A DNA stretch of 41,071 nucleotides, from contig JBBROU010000034.1 of the NCBI GenBank assembly GCA_038229055.1, forward strand, positions 1 to 41,071, given 5' to 3'. The stretch comes from JANYJA01 sp038229055 (GTDB lineage: Bacteria; Acidobacteriota; Terriglobia; Bryobacterales; Bryobacteraceae). Numbering within the stretch: the first letter of the stretch is position 1; each line of letters opens with the position of its first letter. A program made the position numbers and the translations under genes. Below are positions 13,301-20,187 of the stretch, piece after piece. Under the pieces are notes generated by a model that made no database searches, was not told the DNA's origin, and saw nothing but the letters and a program-made list of their open reading frames with translations.

Positions 13301-14646
13301 AATAGCTGCGTCGCCGTATCTACCGTCGGCGGATCGCCCGGACGAAGTTTGCGATAGATTTCGATCAGCGCATCCTTCTCGCTCTTGACTGGGTCCTTCT
13401 TAATGGTCGAAGAAATAACCGTGCCGACTTCATCGCGCTCGGGGAAGAACACTTCGAAGCTGCCCACGCCGGCGTCGATGATCTTGCCCACCAGAGTCGG
13501 CGTTAGCTCGTGATTGGCGTCGACGATGACTTCGCCGGTTTCCATATCGACCACGTCGGCCGCGATGCAGGCGCCCTCCAGATCGTTGGCCGCAATTTCC
13601 ACCTGCGCGATCTTGGCTTTGACGATCTCCTTCATCACCGAGGCGGTGATTTTCTTGCCTTGACCCACCACGGCTTCGCCGGCTTTGTTGTTGATGGCGT
13701 GCGAAAGCTTCAGGCCGACAAGGCTGTCGTCTACGTTCCACAGGATCTTCTTCTCTGCGATTTCGATCTTCGAAACGCGATAGAACGCGCGCAGAATCTG
13801 TTCGTCCGTCTTCAGACCCAAAGCGCGCAGAAAAACAGAGCCATAAAATTTGCGTTTCCGGTCGATACGGACGTAGAGCAGATTCTTGATGTCGTATTCG
13901 AATTCGACCCAGCTTCCGCGGTACGGGATGATCTTGCCGAGGAAGTACCCCTGCGCCGGAACACGCTCGAAAAACACGCCCGGGGAGCGGTGCAACTGCG
14001 AAACAATCACGCGCTCGGTCCCGTTGATGATGAACGTGCCATTCTCGGTCATCAGGGGGATTTCGCCGTAGAAAACTTCCTGCTCTTTGATGTCGCGGAC
14101 GCTCTTGACGCCCGTATCGGGGTCCTTCGCGTAAACGGTCAATCGAATGGTTACTTTTAGCGGCGCAGCATACGTCATGCCGCGCTCCTGGCATTCCACC
14201 ATGTCGTACTTCAACTGCAGACCGACAGGGTCACCGCACTTATTGCAAAATGTGACGATGTTCTTGTTGAACGTGCCGCAGTGATGGCACAACACGTCCC
14301 CGGGATGAAACGGATCGGTCTTGATGGTAGCGCCGCATGCTGGATTGCGGCACGTCGAACGAAGATGATGCAACCCCTTCAAGTTGCCGCACTTGCATTC
14401 CCAATTGCCGATCGAATAATCCACAAATTCGAGCTGGCTCACGCCGCGAAAATCGGTTATCGGGAATACGGAATTAAATACAGTCTGCAGGCCGGCATCT
14501 TCACGCTCGTTGGGAAGAAGATCCATCTGCAGAAAACGCTCGTACGACTTCTTCTGAACCTCAATCAGGTTCGGAATTGGGATCGACGTCTTGATCTTCG
14601 AGAAGTCGACCCGCTCGGTGGCCACACCAACTGGTTGTTCATTCAT
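10318..14646 (-). CDS. rpoB: DNA-directed RNA polymerase subunit beta with cysteine-rich insertion
   Basis: This 1442-residue subunit is about 100 longer than E. coli beta (1342). The rifampicin-binding region is intact ([44 protein letters not shown]), with the Asp, His and Ser positions typical of rifampicin-sensitive enzymes. The C-terminal clamp and switch region is normal ([20 protein letters not shown]). Between YSIG (residue 80) and [11 protein letters not shown] (147) lies an insertion of about 65 residues containing Cys84, 86, 99, 104, 120, 123, 134 and 137. These form four cysteine pairs and suggest two zinc ribbons. E. coli beta passes directly from YRLGEP to VFDVQECQIRG at this point. 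The start is ATG with AGGAG eight bases upstream. The gene is third from the end of the operon order L1-L10-L12-beta-beta'. Confidence 0.98.
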   Translation of the reverse strand: [1442 protein letters not shown]

Positions 14647-14710
14647 ATTTGAAACTCCTGAGGGCCTCGACAGCCAAGCCCGCGAAAGGGCTTAAAAAAA
14701 CGGGTAAAAC

Positions 14711-14755
14711 AAAAAAATTGACGGGCCACCCAGGATTGCGACCTGAGAGCCCGCC
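14711..14755 (-). terminator. Attenuator-like intrinsic terminator upstream of rpoB
   Basis: Minus strand: GGCGGGC (14755-14749) pairs with GCCCGTC (14726-14720) over 7 bp including one wobble. An inner CAGG/CCTG helix extends the stem, and it is followed by AA then seven T (14717-14711). It lies about 65 nt before the rpoB start and so would act as a partial terminator between rplL and rpoB. Confidence 0.65.
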
Positions 14756-14976
14756 ACACAATTACGAGAAGCTTGCAAAAAACCCGGGAAAGAAGCTGCT
14801 TCTACTGAGGAGCCAATCGGATGGACACACTTCTCTGGTACGCGGATCGCAGATGAAAATTGGCGCAGGGCTCCCCTGAGCACAGTTTCGACGAAACTGC
14901 AATTCGAATGCCAGGATTTCAAACTCACAGTTACCAATCCGGCTACACGCCGAGGACGATTGAATCCCAAGTCTCG

Positions 14977-14985
14977 AGTGTAGCA
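14977..14985 (-). promoter_or_regulatory. Possible extended -10 promoter for rpoBC
   Basis: The minus strand reads TGCTACACT, an extended -10 (TGN + TACACT) close to the TGCTACATT box of the rplA promoter. No good -35 is visible 16-18 nt upstream, so support rests on the extended -10 only. Confidence 0.35.
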
Positions 14986-15086
14986 CAAAGGCCACGGTAT
15001 GCCCGCTACCCCCAACCTCACCCAGTATTGCACGGTGCGCCCGCCCTCCCCGGAGAGGCTGGCGTGCGCCCGCTGAATTCCCAACT

Positions 15087-15467
15087 TTACTTGACTTCGA
15101 CGGAAGCGCCCGCGTCCACGAATTTCTTCTTGATGGTCTCGGCTTCTTCCTTGCTCACGCCTTCCTTCACCGGCTTCGGCGCGCCGTCCACCAGGTCCTT
15201 GGCTTCCTTCAGACCCAGGCTCGTCACTTCGCGAACCGCTTTGATGACATTGATCTTGTTGGCCCCCGCGGCAGTAAGAACCACCGTGAACTCGGTCTTC
15301 TCTTCCACCACCGGGGCCGCAGCCGCCGCGCCACCGCCCGCTGCCGCCATCGGTGCCGCCGCTGCCGCCGAGACGCCTAGCTTTTCTTCCAACATCTTTA
15401 CCAGCTGCGACGCTTCCAGCAGCGTCAGGCCTTGAATCGAATCCGCAATTGCGTTAATGTCCGCCAT
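15087..15467 (-). CDS. rplL: 50S ribosomal protein L7/L12 (bL12)
   Basis: This 126-residue stalk protein recruits translation factors to the ribosome. The N-terminal dimerisation domain (MADINAIADSIQGLTLLEAS), Ala/Gly-rich hinge (residues about 35-55) and C-terminal factor-binding domain (KTEFTVVL, NKINVIKAVREVTSLGLKEA) are all canonical. Start choice: a TTG three codons upstream (15476) lies only 2 nt from the AAGGAG site, too close to use. The ATG at 15467 is 11 nt away and gives the normal N-terminus. The gene lies 48 nt after rplJ and is followed by the long rpoB leader. Confidence 0.97.
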   Translation of the reverse strand: MADINAIADSIQGLTLLEASQLVKMLEEKLGVSAAAAAPMAAAGGGAAAAAPVVEEKTEFTVVLTAAGANKINVIKAVREVTSLGLKEAKDLVDGAPKPVKEGVSKEEAETIKKKFVDAGASVEVK

Positions 15468-15515
15468 TTTGTTCAAAACTCCTTCTAATGAAATCCGTCT
15501 TCCCTGAAAATCCGC

Positions 15516-16043
15516 TTACGACTGAAACTTGCTTTCCTTCACGCCCTGATCGATCACCACAGCCAGATTCCGGCCCACGGCGTTGACTGCCGTCGCCAAC
15601 CGCTGTGCCGGAGCGTTGATCAGAAATAGCATCTTGGCGTAAATCGCTTCCTTCGACGGCATCGTCGCCAAGTCGTTGATCGCCTTGATATCGATCACTC
15701 GGCCTTCGACAATTCCCGCTTTGAATGTAAAAGCCGGGTTCGCCTTCGCGTAAGCCGTCAGCGCCTTGGCCAGAGCCACGGGATCTTCCATCGTGTACGC
15801 CACCGACGTCATCCCGCGCAGGCCCTTCAAAATCTCCGCCGCGGCCGTGCCTTCGCTCGCCAACTCGGCAATGTTGTTCTTCACCACCTGATACTTGCCG
15901 CCTACGCCGCGCACCGTCTTGCGCAATTCGAAATCCTGGCTCACCTTCAGCTTCTCGTAGCCGGTCACGAACAGATTCTTGGATTGCTCGAGCTCCTTAC
16001 GCAGGGCTTCAAGATCTTTTTTCTTTTCGTCTTTTTTCTTCAT
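15516..16043 (-). CDS. rplJ: 50S ribosomal protein L10 (uL10)
   Basis: This 175-residue protein forms the base of the ribosomal stalk. It binds 23S rRNA with its N-terminal domain and L7/L12 dimers with its C-terminal helix. The family pattern is clear (FVTGYEKLKVSQDFELRK, then KYQVVKNN, then GMTSVAY, then AYAKANP). The N-terminus is unusually Lys-rich (MKKKDEKKKD). The start codon at 16043 has no recognisable Shine-Dalgarno sequence. The spacer to rplA is only 30 nt, too short for the classical L10 autoregulatory leader, so translation is probably coupled to rplA or regulated differently. Confidence 0.96.
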   Translation of the reverse strand: MKKKDEKKKDLEALRKELEQSKNLFVTGYEKLKVSQDFELRKTVRGVGGKYQVVKNNIAELASEGTAAAEILKGLRGMTSVAYTMEDPVALAKALTAYAKANPAFTFKAGIVEGRVIDIKAINDLATMPSKEAIYAKMLFLINAPAQRLATAVNAVGRNLAVVIDQGVKESKFQS

Positions 16044-16073
16044 GTGAGGTAACCGTGAACCGCCGGAGAATGT

Positions 16074-16784
16074 CTACTTCTCCGCCTTTTCGCCCATCTC
16101 CGAGACATCGATCGCCAGGCCCGGGCTCATGGTAGAGCACAGTGTCGCGCTCTTCACATACTTGCCCTTTGCCGCCGAAGGCTTGGCCTTCAGGACCGCA
16201 TTAATCAGGCTCGACGCGTTCTCAACCAACTTCGGCGCCGTAAAGCTTACCTTGCCGATCGGCGCGTGGATGATCCCGGTCTTGTCGACGCGAAATTCCA
16301 CCTTGCCGGCCTTTACTTCAAGGACGGCCTTAGCCACATCCACCGTCACCGTCCCGGTCTTCGGATTCGGCATTAGCCCGCGGGGGCCGAGCACTTTTCC
16401 CAGCTTACCGACCGAACGCATCATGTCCGGCGTCGCGATCACGGCGTCGAAATCGGTCCAGCCTTCGGACTGAATCTTGTTCACCATGTCCTCGCCCCCG
16501 ACGTAATCCGCACCCGCTTCCGTCGCCTCGCGCTGCTTGTCGCCGCTGGCGATCACGAGAACCTTCTTCGATTTGCCGAGCCCGTTCGGCATCAGGACCG
16601 TGCCGCGCACCATCTGGTCCGCATGCTTGGGGTCGACTCCCAATCGCATGTGCACCTCAACGGTTTCGTCAAACTTGGCGAACTTAATCTTTTGAAGGAG
16701 AACGACGGCCTGATCGAGAGGATACTCGCGCGCTTCTACCTGTTTGGCCGCAGCCTGATATTGTTTCCCTGTTTTATGTGCCAT
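16074..16784 (-). CDS. rplA: 50S ribosomal protein L1 (uL1)
   Basis: This 236-residue protein builds the L1 stalk at the E site and often represses its own operon. It starts MAHKTGKQYQAA and contains the L1 signature region KLGKVLGPRGLMPNPKTGTV, with the expected length. The start ATG has GAGG four nt upstream. A promoter lies about 100 nt upstream, so this gene opens the operon. rplK, nusG and secE, which usually precede rplA, are absent; the upstream neighbour is an unrelated secreted protein gene. Confidence 0.97.
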   Translation of the reverse strand: MAHKTGKQYQAAAKQVEAREYPLDQAVVLLQKIKFAKFDETVEVHMRLGVDPKHADQMVRGTVLMPNGLGKSKKVLVIASGDKQREATEAGADYVGGEDMVNKIQSEGWTDFDAVIATPDMMRSVGKLGKVLGPRGLMPNPKTGTVTVDVAKAVLEVKAGKVEFRVDKTGIIHAPIGKVSFTAPKLVENASSLINAVLKAKPSAAKGKYVKSATLCSTMSPGLAIDVSEMGEKAEK

Positions 16785-16881
16785 TTTTCCTCATTGGTGC
16801 GAACGGTTCGCTGCCCATCCGCGAACAGCCGGATTACCACAGGCGCAAACCTCCCACTGAGCCTTTTTAGGGGACAAGAGT

Positions 16882-16911
16882 AATGTAGCACGCCCGAAAC
16901 CGTCGATGCAA
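16882..16911 (-). promoter_or_regulatory. Sigma70-type promoter of the rplAJL-rpoBC operon
   Basis: Minus strand: -35 TTGCAT (16911-16906), an 18-nt spacer ending in TGC, and -10 TACATT (16887-16882). The predicted transcription start lies near 16875, giving a leader of about 90 nt. A perfect 12-nt palindrome CTGACCGGTCAG (16912-16923) abuts the -35 box and overlaps the stop of the upstream gene; it could be an operator. Confidence 0.65.
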
Positions 16912-16919
16912 CTGACCGG

Positions 16920-17900
16920 TCAGCGCCCCTTAAAGTGAACCGTAAACGTGTTTCCCCACACTGCCGGCTTGCCGTTGCAACTCGCCGGCGTGAAGGTCCA
17001 TGTGCCTACCAGTTTCATCGCCTGGTCGTTCAGATCGGGCAGCATCTGGTCGAGCGGCCGCAGTCCCGTTACGTGCCCGTCGACGCCAATCACTCCGCTC
17101 AGCACGATATCGTGCACGTCCGGCGATGAACTCTGAAGCGGCGGCTGCGGCGTGTTCACCGCGAAAGCTCGGCGGAAATCCTGGCACGCGAATCCAGTCG
17201 ACGTCTCCGGAACGCTGAAGAAATCCGGCGGGTAGTCATTCTTCGGCACCACCGTCTGGTCCACCGCAATCAACTCGCGATTGCCGATCCAGCGCTCGAT
17301 GTGCCCCGGTAGAAACGACCCATTGAAAGCGAAGAAATTCGAATTCCGCGTAATCTGGTCACCCTGCCGGATGGAAAGCAGATATCCAGCGTCCGTGTCC
17401 ACACAGATTTCAGCGGCCTGTTGCCGGTCCCCAAACACCGTATCGAACTGAATGCACCGGCTGCCGTTCGGGCCGGCCGTGATGGAGCGGATGATGTCTT
17501 CGTGGTCGAAGCGCCCCAGATAAATTGGCGTGATCTTCGGCAGAACTTGCAGGATGGCGGGCATCGGCGCCGTGCGCTCGCTGAAGCTCATGCGCCGCCC
17601 GTTGCGGATCTGCGTGATCTGAAACGCGCCGTAGCGCCACTCCTGCCGCCGCGTGTCCACGCCAATGCTGCTCGTGTAATCGCCTTCGGTCGCGTCGCCA
17701 GGCGCCGGATTCGGAATGGTGAAATGGTGCCGCATCTCATTTGGCGGCCAAACCATAGGCTGGCTTACGCGGTTCGCGCGTTCCAGCAGAGCCACCGCTT
17801 CGGCGCGCAAACGCGTATCTTCAGGTGGTGAATCGCGCCGAAGCGTCGCCGTCTGGGCGTTCAAGGTCAACGCGGTGAACAACAAAAGGAAGAGTCGCAT
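16920..17900 (-). CDS. Secreted protein with C-terminal TonB-C-like domain
   Basis: This is a 326-residue exported protein of unknown function. The start is placed at the ATG at 17900 because it begins a signal peptide (MRLFLLLFTALTLNAQ); longer frames upstream would overlap the flippase gene. Residues about 20-240 form a domain I do not recognise (EWRYGAF, YLGRFDHEDIIRSITAG). The last about 65 residues (VLSGVIGVDGHVTGLRPL, then AMKLVGTWTFTPASCNGKPA) match the TonB C-terminal fold used in energy transducers. There is no N-terminal TonB transmembrane/Pro-rich linker, so it is not a classical TonB. It starts 5 nt after the flippase stop and is probably the last gene of the sugar operon. Confidence 0.75.
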   Translation of the reverse strand: MRLFLLLFTALTLNAQTATLRRDSPPEDTRLRAEAVALLERANRVSQPMVWPPNEMRHHFTIPNPAPGDATEGDYTSSIGVDTRRQEWRYGAFQITQIRNGRRMSFSERTAPMPAILQVLPKITPIYLGRFDHEDIIRSITAGPNGSRCIQFDTVFGDRQQAAEICVDTDAGYLLSIRQGDQITRNSNFFAFNGSFLPGHIERWIGNRELIAVDQTVVPKNDYPPDFFSVPETSTGFACQDFRRAFAVNTPQPPLQSSSPDVHDIVLSGVIGVDGHVTGLRPLDQMLPDLNDQAMKLVGTWTFTPASCNGKPAVWGNTFTVHFKGR

Positions 17901-17905
17901 CGATT

Positions 17906-19180
17906 TCACGCCCGCGATAACTGGAATCGTAAGTAGACAGTCGAGAATAACATGCCGCAGCCCGTTGCGGTTGCCACCGTGAGAAGAGTTACCGGAGCCA
18001 GCAGGATGATAGCCGCACTTACCCCGGACTGAATGGCAAAGCAGATGAAGACTTGCCGTGCTTTGCCGAGTCCCATTAAGAGATGATAGGCCGAAGCGCC
18101 CCAGAGACTCGCCAGCGATCCCGCCAGAAGGATGCGAAACGCCGCTGGGAGTTGCGGGACAAATCGCGCGCCCAGCCATGTCCGCAGCAGGGGTCCCGCA
18201 AGAAGAAATATGACCGCGTAGGCCGGCACCGCCGCAATGAGAATCAGCCGCGTCGTCTGGCGGTTGACCGCGCCCAGGCGCGCCGGGTCGCGCGACACTT
18301 CCGGCGCGAGCGCGCGCAGCCCTGTCTCAACCAGACTGCGGATCTTCATCGAGGAGTTATAAGCAATGTCGAACACCGTCACACTCGCGACTCCAACGTA
18401 ACGCGTCAGCATCGCGCGATTAAACGGGTTCAGCAATAGATTCGCAATGGAACCCGCGAACACCCACGAGCCAAAGTGCAGCAGCCGGCGAAGGCGCGCG
18501 CGATCGAATGCGAGCAATGGTGCATTCCCGGGCCGCGGCCCCGCCATGCGCCGAATCAGCATAAGCGTCGCCACGTGCAACAGGATATACGAAGCCGCGC
18601 TTCCAATCATTAAGCTCGGGATGCCGAACCCAAGCATCAACAGCACCGTCGCGATACAGAACGCGACACACTGCGCGCCCGTCTGCGCGTAATTGGCAAG
18701 ATCGATCCGCCCAAGACCGGCCAGCGTAACAGCCAATGTATCCACCGTAACCACATACAGCGAGAGCGGCCCAATCCAGGGAAACAGAATGAAAACGGTG
18801 CGGGCGTTGTTGGGTGATAGCTCCAGGGCGCCAACCAGGGCACCGCGAAACGCCAGCAGGATCGCGAACGCTATGCAGCCACTGGCGAGCAGAGTGATCG
18901 TCGCCGTGGTCATGTACCGATAGACTCCGGCGATATCGCCGCGCCCATAATCTTCGGCAATGAGTTTCGAAACCGCCGGCGCGAGCCCGAAATTCCCGAG
19001 TTGCGCAACACTGAGCACCGTGGCCAGGATCAGCCACAGTCCATATTGCTCATAACCCAGAAAGTGCAGAAAGACCGGATAGGAAAGCAGCGCGAGCGCG
19101 GCACTCAGGCCGGTAGTGAAGAATCCCGATGCAATGTTGATGCGAAGCTGTGAGCGGAGGAGGCGCCTTAACGGCTCCAT
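17906..19180 (-). CDS. Polysaccharide/O-antigen flippase-like membrane protein (MOP superfamily)
   Basis: This polytopic protein of about 424 residues probably moves undecaprenyl-linked oligosaccharide across the inner membrane. About 12 hydrophobic segments are visible, beginning with INIASGFFTTGLSAALALLS. The loop FLHFLGYEQYGLWLILAT is typical of Wzx/polysaccharide_synt proteins, and LMGLGKARQVF is also family-like. Start: the ATG at 19180 overlaps the epimerase gene by 13 nt; a GTG at 19195 is an alternative, and neither has a good Shine-Dalgarno. The link to the upstream CDP-dideoxysugar genes suggests that the exported glycan contains that sugar. No polymerase or glycosyltransferase is visible in the window. 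Confidence 0.82.
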   Translation of the reverse strand: MEPLRRLLRSQLRINIASGFFTTGLSAALALLSYPVFLHFLGYEQYGLWLILATVLSVAQLGNFGLAPAVSKLIAEDYGRGDIAGVYRYMTTATITLLASGCIAFAILLAFRGALVGALELSPNNARTVFILFPWIGPLSLYVVTVDTLAVTLAGLGRIDLANYAQTGAQCVAFCIATVLLMLGFGIPSLMIGSAASYILLHVATLMLIRRMAGPRPGNAPLLAFDRARLRRLLHFGSWVFAGSIANLLLNPFNRAMLTRYVGVASVTVFDIAYNSSMKIRSLVETGLRALAPEVSRDPARLGAVNRQTTRLILIAAVPAYAVIFLLAGPLLRTWLGARFVPQLPAAFRILLAGSLASLWGASAYHLLMGLGKARQVFICFAIQSGVSAAIILLAPVTLLTVATATGCGMLFSTVYLRFQLSRA

Positions 19181-20187
19181 TGCCGGCGCGACCACATGAC
19201 CAGTTCATCCAGCCCGTCCGGAATACTGACAGCGGGCTTCCACCCGAGCAGGCGTTCCGCTTTCGATCCGTCCGCGATGAAGACTTTCTGATCCCCGACG
19301 CGCGGCGGCCCCGCCGTATAAGTCATCGTGAATCCGTACCGGGATCGGAGCAGCTCAAATAACTCAAGCAGAGACAAACTAACGTCCGGCCCGCCGCCAA
19401 TGTTGAAAGCCTCCCCGAAAGCCGCGCTGTCTTCCGGAAGTTCCGCAATTGCTTCGAAGCACGCGAACAGGTCGTTGATGTGCAACAGATCGCGCACCTG
19501 CTTGCCTGTGCCGCTGATCCTGTAACGCGAATTCTCCACGCCCATCTGCACGAAGTACGCCACCCATCCCTGATCTTCGGATGCGTATTGATTCCCTCCG
19601 TAGATGCTGGATTGCCGGAGAGACACCGTCTTCAGCCCGTAGACATGGCGATAGTCGCGCACATACTGGTCGGCCGCGCCTTTGGAACACGAGTAGCCGC
19701 CATGCAACTCGATCGCGAGCGTTTCGGGTAGTCCGTGCGGATAGTCCGGCAGCGTGTACCGTGTTTCGGATTCCCCATAACGCAGCGAACCGAGATCGCC
19801 ATAAACCTTATTGGTGCTGGAGTAAATCACGCGCGCCCTGGGCGCCAGCCGCCGCACCGCTTCTATGACATTGAATGTCCCGAGCGCGTTGGTGTCGAAA
19901 TCGTAACGTGGATTTTCAATCGACGCGACTAATGAAACTTGCCCGGCTAAATGCAGCACCACGTCCACATCGGCATGCGCGGCGAACAAATCATCGACCG
20001 CGGCGGCATACCGGATATCCAAATAGTGAACCGGCAGATTGCATGTGTCGGCCAGATACTTGCGATTGAACTTAGCGCCCGGCCGGTGAAAATTGTCCAC
20101 AAGCACGCACTCGTGCCCCTGCTCGGATAGCCGCTTTGCGGCATTCGCTCCGATGAACCCCGCGCCTCCGGTAATCAACCACTTCAT
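19168..20187 (-). CDS. rfbE: CDP-paratose 2-epimerase (CDP-tyvelose epimerase)-like NAD-dependent epimerase
   Basis: This 339-residue extended short-chain dehydrogenase would convert CDP-paratose to CDP-tyvelose by C2 epimerisation. It shows the Rossmann GGAGFIGAN motif at the N-terminus, SSTNKVYG, and the catalytic YxxxK (GGYSCSKGAADQY). The stretch SSIYGGNQYASEDQGWVAYF resembles the family-typical GGRQFATxDQGWVGWF. The start is the ATG at 20187, which overlaps the rfbH stop (ATGA). The position in a cluster with rfbF, rfbG and rfbH supports the substrate. A UDP- or GDP-sugar epimerase is the alternative if the cluster logic is wrong. The gene symbol is by analogy. Confidence 0.75.
   Translation of the reverse strand: MKWLITGGAGFIGANAAKRLSEQGHECVLVDNFHRPGAKFNRKYLADTCNLPVHYLDIRYAAAVDDLFAAHADVDVVLHLAGQVSLVASIENPRYDFDTNALGTFNVIEAVRRLAPRARVIYSSTNKVYGDLGSLRYGESETRYTLPDYPHGLPETLAIELHGGYSCSKGAADQYVRDYRHVYGLKTVSLRQSSIYGGNQYASEDQGWVAYFVQMGVENSRYRISGTGKQVRDLLHINDLFACFEAIAELPEDSAAFGEAFNIGGGPDVSLSLLELFELLRSRYGFTMTYTAGPPRVGDQKVFIADGSKAERLLGWKPAVSIPDGLDELVMWSRRQWSR

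Larger units (their letters stand above)
14647..15086 (-). other. 440-nt rplL-rpoB spacer / rpoB leader
   Basis: I see no gene on either strand in this interval. On the minus strand it holds, in order: a possible extended -10 box (14977-14985), a 17-nt palindrome CAGTTTCG-A-CGAAACTG (14883-14899), an attenuator-like hairpin with U7 (14711-14755), a second small hairpin (AAGCCC/GGGCTT, 14676-14693), and the rpoB ribosome binding site. The layout suggests that beta and beta' synthesis is adjusted separately from L10/L12 by attenuation or an internal promoter, a known theme in rplL-rpoB spacers. Confidence 0.6.

Noticed and set aside
14649..14879. Lys-rich open frame on the + strand in the rpoB leader
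   Set aside because: Its composition comes from the A-runs of the attenuator. It lacks a ribosome binding site and any domain.
17901..18179. Longer start for the TonB-C-domain protein
   Set aside because: It would overlap the end of the flippase gene, and the signal peptide begins exactly at 17900.
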